In this document: positions 12,901 to 24,710 of the stretch, piece after piece
How the letters are laid out: each line of letters begins with the position of its first letter
Position numbering within the stretch: position 1 is the stretch's first letter
Assembly: GCF_031755915.1 (NCBI RefSeq)
Contig: NC_083387.1
Location: 11,367,001 to 11,431,000, forward strand
Length of the DNA stretch: 64,000 nucleotides
DNA from: Ziziphus jujuba
Taxonomy: Eukaryota > Streptophyta > Magnoliopsida > Rosales > Rhamnaceae
Reading direction: 5' to 3'
Notes under the pieces: generated by a model
The model's database searches: none
Told to the model about the DNA's origin: nothing
Seen by the model: only the letters and a program-made list of their open reading frames with translations
Translations under genes and position numbers: made by a program

Positions 12901-13511
12901 ATAATTAAAAAAAATTGTTAAAAAGGGAATGAATTACCACATATACAGACACACAGACAAATGGGCACCAACTGATTTGTCTAGAAACAGTACCAAAGCA
13001 GATGAGCAATCAAATTGAGCAACACAAATGTCTGAAGAAAGTTTTAATCACAAGAATAGACGATATGGGTATTATTAATACACATTGATTCCGCACAAAG
13101 AAGAAGCAGAAGAGGAAAAAAAAAAAAAAAAAACACTAGGTTTGCTTCAACTTGAATACATTGACAAAATTTTCCCCTAAAAAACTGGAAAAATAATATT
13201 TGACTAATAAAGAATCAGATCGGACATTCCACTTGCAACCCAAAAAAAAAAAAATAATAATAATAAAAGAAATGAGTGAGAGAATCTTGTATGAAAATTC
13301 AATAGAAACTAAAAAAACCCATTTACAACACAAACCCATTGCAGGAGAAAAACAGAGAGAAAGAGAGAGAGAGAGAGAAAGAAATAAAGAGGGATACAAA
13401 AACCAAAAAATTACAAAGACAAATGGAAACCACAAATAAATAGGGAGTATAAAAGGCTAGGAAAAGCAAGAATTCCCAGACCTTGGTGAAGGAACAAGGA
13501 TCGTCCGCCAT
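9402..13511 (-). CDS. Plant P-loop / NodH-like sulfotransferase, type II membrane protein (6 exons)
   Basis: Exons on the minus strand: 13511-13482 (only ten codons), 12878-12643, 12545-12287, 10139-9960, 9836-9681 and 9578-9402. They join in phase to 345 aa, matching in length the Arabidopsis P-loop NTPase-superfamily group I recall (At2g15730 type). The N-terminus starts MADDPCSFTK. A single hydrophobic segment at about 23-45 (after KAPKKSPLVLR) suggests a Golgi type II anchor. SMQRSGSGW at about 104-112 resembles the 5'-phosphosulfate loop of PAPS sulfotransferases. FLFRRNLLRRMISVLANSY near 197-215 resembles the 3'-phosphate-binding region. The substrate is unknown. Intron 3 is about 2.1 kb. 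The intron 4 donor is fused to a (GA)25 tract. The donors of exons 1 and 4 (GTCTGG, GTCTCT) are weak. No stop or frameshift was seen. Confidence 0.9.
9909..9958. repeat. (GA)25 microsatellite abutting a splice donor
   Basis: Exactly 25 GA units on the plus strand. On the transcribed minus strand the intron begins G-T with the T supplied by the repeat (9959-9958), then continues as CT repeats. Length changes here would alter the intron side of the donor of exon 4 but not the GT itself. Confidence 0.95.
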
Positions 13512-16500
13512 TGTTTGGAAGCTCAGAAAGTAATCAAATGAAAAGGCATTTGGCAGCTCTGAAATTTTTCTTTTCTCTCTTCCCCTTTTTTTATTTTTTT
13601 TATTTTTTTCACTTTCCTTAAGCTTTACCTCTCATTATAACCCACACATTCAAACAAAAAAAGATAAATTAATTAAATAAATTGATAAAAAATAAAAAAA
13701 TAAAAAAGAAGAACCCAGATACAGAGAGGTAGAGATATAGATAGATAGAGAGAAAAAGTATTTGTTCGATGAGATTGCGCCTTTTTTCTCGTGAAAGAAG
13801 AACAAAATGATTATATGCTTCGACCGTTGCACGCTTTGCTTCAGTCCTTCTTTGCTTTGTTTTGGATTTCTTTCCCTTTTTTTTTTTTTTTTTAAATTAA
13901 AAAATATAAATAAATAAATAAAAGTTGGAGATTTTGAGAGAGATTTTGTAATCCAGAGGCCAGAGCTCAGGATGGCTTAGAAATAAATAAGTTCACGAAT
14001 ACCAAACGAGGGAAAAGCGAAAAGCGAAGAATGAGTTGGCAAACGACGTCGTGTCAGTCGGTTCAATTCAACCCAGCAATAGCATTAATTTACGGCAACG
14101 CGTTTGACAATTTCCCTGTTTTGGTAGTAGTCTCCCTCCCGACCATAAAAATCAGCCTATCAATTAAAAATTAATAATAATTATTTAAAATTTAAATTAA
14201 ATCTTTTTTATTTCCTTTTTTTATTTTTTTGCTTTTAAAATCTATTTGTTGGTTAAAAAAAAAATATTTTATTGACATTATTTGTTCCTTTTAATGACTC
14301 TTTAATATTTTAATAATTCTATTGTGTGGTCAATTAGCTTGACCTTTTTTCCCAGACAAGCCCAACGACCCACTAATTAAAGCAACCTTTCACCCATAAA
14401 AAATAATAATGATAATAATAAGATCAATTAAAGAACCCAATTAACTAATCAATTTAATTAATTAAACTAATTACGTGGAAACAAAATAGATGATAAGAGA
14501 GAAAACGAAATCAACGTGGGCCTAACCCAATATGGCAGGATCCGATGTCTGTATACCCTCCTCAATATCCATTTTTCCATCGAACTGTAATTTTCATGAA
14601 CTATCAAGCATCGTCTTCTGAAATTTCAATAAAAACAAAACGAAAATTTTCAGAAAATGATTTCTTCTACTTTGCATAAGTGCAAAGAATTTTATACTAT
14701 CCGGAAAACGACTGTAAATCTTAAACTAAACAAACACAGCCTCATTTTCTTTTTGTCTTTTTTCTTTTTTGTTAAATTGCTGGTAGAGCTCAAATGGCTG
14801 ACCAAGATAGAGCTGGACAGCACCAACTTTAAGGCATGGGGTTTCCAAATCCAATCCAGTCCCTTTATATTTATTTATTATATTCTTCTATGAAGCATGG
14901 CACCTGTTTCAGTCACATGCAAAAGTCTTTCTAAAATCAAATTTTTAGCTGAAAAGGGAATAAATTGTATGAAAGAGAATACAGGGACAAGAGCATATAC
15001 TGAATTTTTTTTTTTGTTTTTTTGGCTAAAAGAGGGATGTTTGAGTTTCTTAGAATGCTAAAAGGTACATTCAAATATTATATGAACATTGGGTATTAGA
15101 AAATAGAATTGGTTGGTTGGTGATTTGGGGATCCAGATCTTTTGTTGTAATTTTTCTATCTTTAATCCTAGTTTATCATTAATACAATAATATCTCATTT
15201 AAAATATTAATAAATAAAATTAAAAAATATTAAAAATACATATTTAGATTCAAAATTCAAACTTGACTTGTAAAAATATTCCGCTTAGTTGTATCGTTGA
15301 CAAGTAAAAATAAATAAATAATTATGTAACGTAAATAAAATAACTATATTTCATAATGAGATAGGATTTATTGTGAACAAGAATTGAGATTGAAAATAAG
15401 GATAAAAAATCGCCATCCCTGATTTGGTACAAGGATTTAAACAAATATTGCTCACAAAAAAAAAAACATTCTAATGGAAATATAAATTGTGAAAACAAAC
15501 ATAACATATAAGAAATGTAAATGGTATCTTAAAGGAATTGTTTTTTAATAGTAATGTTTAGAATGAATATAAAGCTAATGTGGTTAAATCATTAAAGTAT
15601 CTCCAATGATAATGAAGATTAATGTATATATGAAAGAAAAATTGACAATGTTAATGTATATATGCCATAAATGTAGTCCTGACAAAATACAACAAAATCC
15701 ATTAATGCAACACGAATTTGTACAATAATTTACGAGATTGGATCTCTGATAATGAATTGGTTTTGTATGAGTATTATTCAATAAAATTAGCCAAGAAAAT
15801 GAGTGATAATGGGCAGAACCCATTGAACATATTAGACTCATTAGACTTGTTATGATGGGATATTTTTGTAAGTTTACATTATATAATAAATTTACTCTAA
15901 ACCTAAGTTTATATGAAAATTTAGATAGTAAGGTATTGTTCTAAATTTAATATTTCTAATAGTTGTATTGTAGATTATTTTAAATTGACAATGTAGATTA
16001 CTTAACTATGATGATGTTTAATATTGGTTTAATCAGTGATATTTTAAATTTTCAATTATTAATAAACGTGGAATTTTAGTACATGGATTTTTTTTTTTAA
16101 GATGTTTAGCTTATAAACAAATATGTTCATTTGATTTTTTTTCTTAAAAAAAAAAAATTCACTTTATCATTTTGGTATCTAATTAAAGTTTGATGTATAT
16201 ATTTGACGGATTAACAAGTTAGATGATAAGTTATATGAAAATTTAATAAATAGTTTTAGGTTCGTGTAGTTTAACAAAAAAACTCAAGATATGATGCAAT
16301 AGAAATACAATTCAATACGATAGACTACTAGACCTACATAAATGTAAGTCAAATAAAAAATTATTTTCCAAATATGATGTGCAAAACTAATGGTGATTAT
16401 TATTGACTATTAATTAATTACATACTCTATCTAATTTTTTCTTTTAAAAAAACAAAAACTTTGTTAGGAAATTTTGACTTTTATGAAAAATAAAGATAGT

Positions 16501-17059
16501 TTCTAGAATAAACATTTACCTTTATAATATTTAAGCCAGCTTGACATTTGGGAGCAAAATTTTTTAAAATACTATTTATATAGTTAATGTGTCATCTCTA
16601 GTTTATAATCCATATCTCTATTGAAAATGCCCTTATCAATGTGAATTTCTAGTTCTATTAGACATTATAAAATTTTAAAAAAATATATAAATAATTAATA
16701 GCTATAAATAATATATATTATTAAAAAATAATTTTAAAATCAACTGTATATTTATCATTTTATAAATTTAAATAGTGGCATTTTTTATATCATATATTAT
16801 TCAATAAAAATATTTTTGACACTGATGTTTGCTGCATTTTTTATTTTAACAAGATCCGTAGCAGGAGATAAAATCAAAACTACCCATTTTTTCGTAGGCT
16901 TTCAACAAATATTTTCACACGTAGCATAAATGAAATAAAAAATCATAATATTACATCAAATTAATTATTTTAAAATGATATTAATCATTTTTTTTATCAC
17001 GTAATAAATATTTTTAAATATATATATATATATATATACATGATTCAAAAATCATTGGA
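13512..17059. other. Promoter of the sulfotransferase gene, then AT-rich spacer
   Basis: 13,512-14,140 is the leader and promoter side of the minus-strand sulfotransferase gene (T-rich and GATA-like repeats near 13,735-13,755). From 14,150 to 17,060 the sequence is AT-rich with many homopolymer runs. I see no domain, RNA gene or clear element ends in it. Confidence 0.55.
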
Positions 17060-17353
17060 TTTTTTTTGCAAGAGCAATTTTACCGCATTACAGTTTCAGA
17101 TCCTGAGTTTGAAATCTGGTACTGAACTCTCGCGTTCCCAATTTAGCCAAAATTTAAAAATCTGTCTCAACTCCTCTAATTAGTTATGGTGTGAAACTCC
17201 TTGCACAGCCCACTCGTGGTAATCCAAGTGGAGTAGATCATTTGTGGGCTTTAATCTGATATGCCGCCAACTATTTGGAGGAAAAATGGGGTTTTATAGC
17301 CCATTACCCATATCTGATTCAAATAATGAAACAGAGTTTACCCAAAAAAAAAA
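17060..17353 (+). mobile_element. tRNA-derived SINE with A tail
   Basis: ATCCTGAGTTTGAAATCTGG near 17,101-17,120 matches a Pol III box B (GGTTCGAATCC type). A box-A-like stretch lies just before it. The element ends GAAACAGAGTTTACCC followed by an A run at 17,344-17,353. The TTTACCC-A(n) tail is like that of the SINE at 28.7 kb and the tail of the LINE at 22.1 kb. The 5' end and target duplications are not clear. Confidence 0.5.
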
Positions 17354-17530
17354 TAAAAGGAAATTTGGCCCAATATCTTCGTAAGACCGAGGTTAATGAA
17401 TTTTGCCTCCTCGTTTGATATCTTTTTTGTTCTAATCTTTAATATCTATTGTAACTTTCAAATAAAAAAAAATTATTTACATATTTTATTATATTTTAAA
17501 CCAAATAAAAATCAACTTTTTCTAAACATC

Positions 17531-17608
17531 TTTACACGAATACACAAATACAAAAAACCAAATAAATGGCTTTACACGAACACACAAATACGAAAAACCA
17601 AACCAAAG
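17531..17608. repeat. Two-copy tandem duplication, period 40 bp
   Basis: TTTACACGAATACACAAATA (17,531) recurs as TTTACACGAACACACAAATA (17,571), each followed by an A-rich AAAACCAAA stretch. No function is evident. Confidence 0.65.
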
Positions 17609-17644
17609 TTGCCGTGGAAAAGCCAAACTAAAGTTGCTTTCTAA

Positions 17645-19803
17645 TCTATTGCATCTCATATATTTTACCATATAAATTTTAAGAAGTACCATATTATTAT
17701 TTGAATTATTATTTTTTTATATTATTTTAACTTAATTATGCCATTTAGATAGATGAATTTTATAAAATTATATCATATAATTTTATTGAAAAACAAATTT
17801 ATTCTGTTTTATTTCATTTGTAACAAATATTTCTGGTTTAATTTTATTAGATTCATACGAAAAATTGAAAAAATGCATTGAAATGATTAAAAAAAACAAT
17901 AATTTAGATGGTAATATGACATTTTTTTAAAGTTCAAATAGACAAAATGTATATAAGCTTAAAAAGACATTCATTTTTTTCTTTTAATATATATTCCATT
18001 TTTGCTAGTGAAGTCCCACTATTGTTGTTAATTAAACAACAAAATTATCCATGGTCATCTTCGATATTACTGAAAGTTTCATCCAGATATACAACAATCA
18101 TCCATCGTTAATTCTTATATATAAGAAAGAGTACATATATAAAAACTTTTCAATGGTATTACCAAAAAAAAAATAATAATAATAATAATGAAATAAAATA
18201 AAATAATAAAACTTTTCAACCGGTAGCTTTCGGTATACTGAAGGTCCTCCCATCGGCATGCAGCGGAAATCCAATAAAAGACAACACCAAACTCCATTTT
18301 AGGCAGCTGTGGAGAATTTTCTAGTGACCAAAAATATCACAAATTACCAAACTTCATCACAAATTTTAGACTCCAAGACCAACATACAAAATAAATAAAT
18401 ACAAAATCTTCTAGAAATTATGATTACTAAGGTGGGGGACGAGATTGGGAGCCCAATTGGGGGGTTTCTCATTCTTGACGTGTATTGGAGCTTCCACGGT
18501 TCTTTCTCCATACTTGTTTTAGACTTTTGGCCCCGGTGCCACTGCTTTCCCAAACCTTCACTAATAACCAATTTCTTCCTTTGTAAAGTTGGACCTACTT
18601 CTATATAAAATTTTAAAATTTAAACTCATGTGTCAAACGAGGCCGAATACATGGTGGCCATGGCTAGGTCACTTATTCCTGGAGAAGGTGAAGGAGACGG
18701 TGAGTAGGGTAGTTTAAAATATTAATTATTCAAATGGATAAAACGATGAATAAGCTTCCAGTTATATTTTGCATACAGTAGTTTTTGCATCCAAATATTC
18801 GGTTTTTAACAAAATCTAAATAACTATCTCTCAACGTCGAGAAATTGCTTATCCAAACACTTTCAATCCAGAAAATTCAGATGTGAAAATATTATATGTA
18901 TATATATGTACATAAGAAAATATTTTATTGGACAATGTTGAATAACCTATGTTATCCAATTATTGCTTAATTGCATATAATGCAGCATAAATATTCTTTA
19001 AATTTTACATGTAATCTGGTGTTTTCTATGGAAAATTAATATATATATATATATATATATATGTATACACATCAGTTTTAGGCCCAACTTTTCAAGAAAG
19101 ATACTGTTCACCATTAAACATCAAGAAGAAGTTCTATATAAATTCGTTACAGATTTTTATAGACCATTTAGAAAGTAAATGATCAAAAACCTGTTTAAAC
19201 TTTTTTATTCATCCCCCACTTCATAAAAGAACAAACAACACCAACCTGACATGCCAAAATGATGGTGGTAGCTAGATCCCGTTTCAAGTTGCAAGTCTCT
19301 AATAAACACATAACGTATAACAAATAACCTTTATTTTTGTTTTTTGTTTTGGATAAATGTATACCAAATACCTTTTTATGGTTGAAGTGATAGAATATGA
19401 TTTGTGTGTTCGAGGAAGAATAGAAGATCATTGTTCAACATAAAGTATAAAAATCTCGTCGATCATCATTCTGATCTCCAAAGGCCAATATAATAGGTCA
19501 CTATTTCATCGAGTATTAATATTTTTTTATTTTTATTTTTTTTTTTAATGAGTCCAATAATGTTATCCGAAGTTAATGTATTCAACAACCAACAGGCATG
19601 CAAGGTTAACCATTCTAAATTTCTTTTAATTAATAGAATTAATAGAGGTATGACCTTGTTAGATAGCAAAAAAAACTTTCGAAATACAATGAAATCGATC
19701 CTATATAACATATATGTGATCCGATATGTGTTCGTGAGTATGAAAATATATGTATTTCGGAAATACTGGAGCTGATCATATATATTAAGTGAATCCGTTG
19801 GCA
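17645..19803. other. AT-rich spacer before the LINE
   Basis: No coding or RNA gene recognised. It contains (TA)n at about 19,041-19,062 and a micro-insertion at 19,321-19,376. The short open frames here have no coding character. Confidence 0.5.
19321..19376 (-). mobile_element. T-rich micro-insertion between imperfect 12-bp repeats
   Basis: CAAATAACCTTT (19,321-19,332) and CAAATACCTTTT (19,365-19,376) flank 32 T-rich bases. On the minus strand the insert reads GTATACATTTATCC followed by an A-rich tail, again similar to the local LINE/SINE tail. The flanking repeats differ by one indel. Confidence 0.35.
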
Positions 19804-22129
19804 GGGTCACACGGTGGTTGCTCAGGAGGTGGTTCACAAGATTAAACGGCATAAAGGGAAACAGGGGCTGATGATGTTGAAAATTGATCTAAAGAAAGTT
19901 TATGACTGCTTGGAATGGAGGTTTCTCAGCAAAGTTCTTGTAATTTGGGGGTTTTAAGAGGATTTTAGAAGGCTTGTTATGGGTTGTGTTAGCACAGTTG
20001 AGTACTTACATCTTCTGATTGGGGAACTTTCAGGATCTTTCTCTCTCGCCCTTCTTTTTTATTATTTGCTCAGAGGTTTAATCTAAATTATTCACGGAAG
20101 AGGAGGACAAAGGGACTCTACATGGCATCAAAGTCTCTCCAAATGCTCCATTTGTCTCTCACTTAATATATGCAGACGACCTTATTGTGATGTGTAGAGC
20201 CAACAAAAAAGAGCCAACAACAGTTAGTAGATGTCTTGAGAAATACTTCAGCTGGGCGGGTCAAGAAGTGAATTTAGACAAGTCAAATATTCTCTTCTCT
20301 AAAAACACTAACGCTGCTGAAAGGGAAGGCCATTAAGGATACTTTGGGATTTAAGGAAATGAATGTACTATCTGGGAAATTCCCTTGTTTTCCGCAAGAA
20401 TAAATCAAGGGATTTTAATAAGTTTAAAGAAAAAGTGCAAAGAAGAATGGAAGGATGGAGTAACAAAGTTCTGTCCAAAGCACAGAAGGCTACCCTGATA
20501 AAGCCTATGGTGCAAGCGACACCTACATATACCATGACGACCTTCGAAGTGCCTTCAGAGGTTTGTAAGGAGCACGATAGCCTCGTCCGAAAATTTTGGT
20601 GGGGATCAAAACCAGAATCAAAGGATTACTTGGCTCTAAAAGCGCGGAAGGACATTTGCAAGCCTAAAGCCTTGGGAGGATTAGGATTCAGGTTATTCAA
20701 GGACATTAATATGAATCTTTTGGCAAAGCTTCCCTGGAAGCTTGCCTCGAGGCCAGGACTGCTTGTGGACTAGAACTCTTGGGGCAAAATACGTGCGAAG
20801 GAAGTCTTGCTTTCAATGTACAGCAAGAAAAGGGTCATCTTTTGTTTGGAAGCGCATTGTTAAGGTGAAAACATCTCTGGTAAGAGGAGCTTGTTTTAGA
20901 ATTGGGAATGGTTTATCTATATATACCTGGGAAGATCCATGGGTTCCAGGGATGCCCCATTTCCTTCCTTTCCCCAGAGAGGGCATTGATGTCACTGAAT
21001 GGCGCAAAGTTGTGCACCTTAAGTTATTGGACCCCAATGAGTGGAATGCGGATCGTATTGGAGAAATATGTACTGAGGACTCTGCTAATGCCATTCTGAG
21101 ACTTCCACTGCCGGAGCATGCTACTCAAGATGAGCTATGTTGGATAAGAAATGTCAATGGGAACTCATCTGTGAGCAATTGTTATTCTTTAAAGTGGATT
21201 GATACCGAAAGACCCTTGGAGAATAAGCTCTGGGGCAAGCTATGGAAGCTGAAGCTTCAAGAAAGACTGAAGGTGTTTTTGTGGAGGGCCATGGCCAACA
21301 CTCTGCCCACCAAAGAGCTTCTGGCTAGCAGACTAGGAGGACTTGACCGGAGCTGTGCAATACGTGGTGCCAAAGATGGAACAATTTCACTTCCTTTTAA
21401 AGATTGCCACGCTGTCAAGCAGATCGCTTTCACCACTAAGTGGAGTTTCAAGGTTGGGATGTATGGGAGTGTTGTGTGAACCCTTCAATCCCATGGGTTG
21501 GTGGGGATCAATGGAAGGGAGTTTGTGTCTTTGTTTCTTGCTTGCTTGTGGTATGAATGCTTGCAAGCCGGAAAACTGACTATTATGGAGGTTGCTGCTA
21601 AATTGGAGCAATCAGTCGTGGAATTCGCTGACCTTGAGCAAGATGACCTATGCCATGTTCCCGTTCAAGTTTCTAAGGAAGTCTGGAGACGGCCTCCTCA
21701 GGGTTGGATCAAAGTAAACTCTGATGCTGCTTTAAAAGATAAATAAGACAGCCTTGGCCTTGGTTATTCGTGATGGAAGAAGGAAATTTGATTTTAGCTC
21801 ACTCCCTCATTGCTTCATCTTCTTCACCTTTGGAGGCAGAGATCGAGGCGTTAGACTGGGCTTGCTCTTTTGTTAGCAGACGTACATGGCCTTTGGAGTG
21901 GAACGCCAGATCCTCCGATGCTTTTGCTGATGTTTCGGCCAAGAAGTCTATGTTAGTTAATAGATCTTTTCTCTTTTAATTTTGAACTTTCTTTAGTTTT
22001 GTATGACTTATCTTCGGTCAGCCTATAGGTCTGACCTTGCTGCCTCTTCACTGTAATCCTTCTTGGGGAGGCTTTTTGTGCTCAATAGGAACCTATATTT
22101 ACCAAAATAAATAAATAAATAAATAAAGT
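19804..22129 (+). pseudogene. 5'-truncated non-LTR retrotransposon (LINE) with RT, zf-RVT and RNase H remnants
   Basis: Similarity starts inside the reverse transcriptase (KGKQGLMMLKIDLKKVYDCL, about 19,850-19,910). The endonuclease half is missing. The catalytic YADD is intact at 20,169-20,180. RT thumb sequence (RRMEGWSNKVLSKAQKATLI) follows in the frame 20,363-20,773. A zf-RVT region follows in the frame beginning 20,742 (LWKLKLQERLKVFLWRAMAN). An RNase H start (PPQGWIKVNSDAAL) lies near 21,690-21,740. Several stops and frame changes show it is dead. It ends TATATTTACCAAAA (22,094-22,107) with an (AAATA)n tail to 22,129. Target-site duplications were not found. Confidence 0.88.
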
Positions 22130-22346
22130 CCGTACAGGCGCAGAAATTTATTTGTTTTATTTTATAGTTCATGATGACTAATTAACATTTTTTTTTGTGT
22201 GCCTCATAATACTCTGCCCCGTTTGCAACTGTTTCGGCATTTTCGAGACACACAATTATTTAGTTATTTATTTTGAAATAAAATAATAATAATAATTAAA
22301 TACACTTTGAGTAAAAATAAATAAATAAACATGAGGTCAGAGAAAA

Positions 22347-22538
22347 ATGAGACGTGCCAATGCCGGAGTGTTATTTTATGTTGTTGCTGTCGTTTTCTTA
22401 AGCTTAGTTCCTTTCCAAGTCAAAGCGTTACGTGAAATATGGATGTATATCCTTAAAGAAATTTACACTAAAGCTCACATTTTTAGCATGAATTTACACA
22501 CAATTGCTTTGACCATGCAAAAAGCAATACAGAATTAG
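22347..22538 (+). CDS. Small open frame with a signal-peptide-like start (63 codons), unrecognised
   Basis: The frame starts MRRANAGVLFYVVAVVFLSL and continues VPFQVKA. This has the form of a secretory signal: two Arg, a hydrophobic core and an A-x-A-like cleavage site near residue 27. The rest (LREIWMYILKEIY...) has no cysteine pattern or family I know. It may be the first exon of a small secreted peptide gene, a remnant or chance. It lies between the dead LINE and the first carboxylesterase, with no clear TATA box. Confidence that it is a gene is low. Confidence 0.18.
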   Translation: MRRANAGVLFYVVAVVFLSLVPFQVKALREIWMYILKEIYTKAHIFSMNLHTIALTMQKAIQN

Positions 22539-23789
22539 AAATAAAATAATTTATTTAATCATGTCCTAATTTACCGAAGAAAAATTAATAATTTAATCAT
22601 GTGCCAAAAAGAACTCTCTCTGTTTCTTTTTGGTTTTATAAGACATCAAGTTATCTGTTTTAGAAATTAATTTTTGTTCTTATCAATATTAAATTCATTA
22701 TAATTAGGTAAAGAGAAATTTCATTCAAATCAAAATTTAAATATCAAATTTATTAGTGTATTCATAATGGTTTTACAATTGGATTAAGCGTACGAATACA
22801 ATTGTTGTTCTTTAAAACTCGTTTTTTAAACAAGTTCCAATTACCAGAATAAGCACGAGCATTCTGTACAATTTTCTTTTTTCATGCCTACATATTTTTT
22901 ACAGTTTTACAGTCTTATTATAGTGATTTTTTAGCGAACTTTTACAGTCTTATGATAGTGATTTTTTTTTAGGGAACTTATATTTTTCGTCATTGTTTTG
23001 AGAGGACATTGCTACTTTCTAAATTCACGATTATCATAAACATTCATCAAGGTTAACCTTAGAAATTGATGTTAAAGACATCTCCCCCAGCTAATGATGG
23101 ACAGAGAGTCGCCACATAAAATTTGAGCAATTTTTTTCTTTTATTTTTGTTACGTTATCGCATATTGGAATACTCCATCATCCTGTAAAATGGAGTGCAT
23201 TTATTTATAAATCGTTATTGTAAGATTTTTTTATTTTCTAGTTTTTAAAAGAACAAAAAAAAAAAAAAAAAAAACAGTTCGATACTTGTTTTTTAAAATT
23301 TAGACTTTTGGTATATTAATTTTTTAGAAAGCCTTTTTTTTTTTTTTTTGGGGTATAAAATTGGTTAGTAAAAAGCCGGTTATATGAAAAACCACTCTGA
23401 CATGACATGACTCTAACATTTGCATGAAATATAAATAATTTATGTTATTCGATTCTCTGCTTTTTTCATACTAAACAATAACAACAAATAAAATTTTGGG
23501 ATAAATAAAAAATTGCTGAAAATATACTCTTTGCAAACAAGTTTTTGACCTTTATTTTTTAAAACGAAAAACAACTGTAAGCAAATTTTTTTTTGTGTTT
23601 TTTGACCAAAAATGCTTCAAAACCACCGCTAAAATCTTAAATATTTAATTCTCACACTTGCAGCTTGCCCAACTACCACTCTCTATAGCTATAAATAGTC
23701 CCATTGAACTCCTCCATGCCTGTCCATCACAATTTAGATTACTATCTTCCATATCCACCAAAAAAAGAAAAATAAATCACAAATAATTA
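22539..23789. other. Spacer and promoter region of the first carboxylesterase gene
   Basis: AT-rich, with a near-tandem duplication of TTTTACAGTCTTATNATAGTGATTTTTT at about 22,907-22,970, and a T run plus GGGGTATAAAA near 23,333-23,360. The last 150 bases hold a TATA box. Confidence 0.5.
23690..23697 (+). promoter_or_regulatory. TATA box of the first carboxylesterase gene
   Basis: TATAAATA in the context AGCTATAAATAGTCCC lies 93 bases upstream of the start codon, a normal distance for a plant gene with a 50-70 base leader. Confidence 0.65.
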
Positions 23790-24710
23790 ATGGACGACGA
23801 CGTAGCCATAGACTTCTACTCCCTCTTCCGAATCTACAAAGACGGCCGAGTGCAACGCTTCGCCGGCACCGACATCCTCCCCCCCTCACCCGATCCCAAA
23901 AACGGCGACGTCAGATCCAAAGACGTCGTCATATCTCCCAAAACCGGACTGTCCGCTCGTCTTTTCCTCCCCGACACCACCGCCGACTCCTCCACCGCAA
24001 AACTTCCTTTCCTCATTTACATCCACGGCGGCGCATTCTGCATCGGATCCCCTTTCTCTCCCATCTACCACAACCACGTCGCTTCCCTCACCGCCGGAGC
24101 AAACGTCGTCGCTTTGTCTCTGCACTACAGGAGAGCACCGGAGCATCCGCTCCCCACCGCCTTCGAGGACGCTTGGGAAGCCTTCCAGTGGGCCGTTGGA
24201 CACTCCGATGGTGACGGCCCCGAAGAGTGGCTCAACCGCCACGCCGATTTCCGACGCGTTTTCTTCGCGGGGGACAGTGCCGGTGCTACCATAGCTCACA
24301 ACGTGGTCGTACGAGCGGGAGTAACAGAAGGGGAGACAAAAGGGTTGAGAATTGTTGGGATGGTTTTGATTCACCCGTTTTTCGGCAACGAAGAGAGGGA
24401 TAAGTTGTTAGAGATCATCTTTCCGACGAGCAGTGGGACGTCGAAAGATCCGAGGTTGAACCCGGGAGTGGATCCGAAACTGCTGGGGAGGCTAGGATGC
24501 GGCAACGTGTTGATATTTGTTGCGGAGAAGGACCGGTTGAAGGAGCGAGGTCGGAGTTATTATGAGGCGCTGAAGAAGAGCGGGTGGGTTGGGAAGGTGG
24601 AGATTGTGGAGAATGAAGGTGAGAAGCATGTGTTCCATTTGATGAATCCTGGTTGCCACAACGCTGTGACTCTTGTGGAGAAGACTGTTTCTTTCCTCAA
24701 ACAGTGCTAG
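23790..24710 (+). CDS. Carboxylesterase CXE-A (class I plant CXE, alpha/beta hydrolase fold 3)
   Basis: Single exon, 306 aa, a usual length for plant CXEs. The family hydrolyses short acyl or aryl esters in the cytosol. Some members became 2-hydroxyisoflavanone dehydratases or the gibberellin receptor GID1. Motifs: RIYKDGR at 15-20 and VRSKDVVI at 41-48 (family N-terminus). The oxyanion hole is HGGA at 79-82, with Ala in the fourth place of the usual HGGG. The nucleophile is Ser163 in GDSAG, the acid Asp248 in VAEKD, and the base His280 in KHVFHL. Because Ser rather than Thr is in place, esterase rather than HIDH-type dehydratase activity is inferred. It is closest to CXE-B 3 kb downstream. 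The 5' half is C-rich and the 3' half G-rich. Substrate unknown. Confidence 0.95.
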   Translation: MDDDVAIDFYSLFRIYKDGRVQRFAGTDILPPSPDPKNGDVRSKDVVISPKTGLSARLFLPDTTADSSTAKLPFLIYIHGGAFCIGSPFSPIYHNHVASLTAGANVVALSLHYRRAPEHPLPTAFEDAWEAFQWAVGHSDGDGPEEWLNRHADFRRVFFAGDSAGATIAHNVVVRAGVTEGETKGLRIVGMVLIHPFFGNEERDKLLEIIFPTSSGTSKDPRLNPGVDPKLLGRLGCGNVLIFVAEKDRLKERGRSYYEALKKSGWVGKVEIVENEGEKHVFHLMNPGCHNAVTLVEKTVSFLKQC

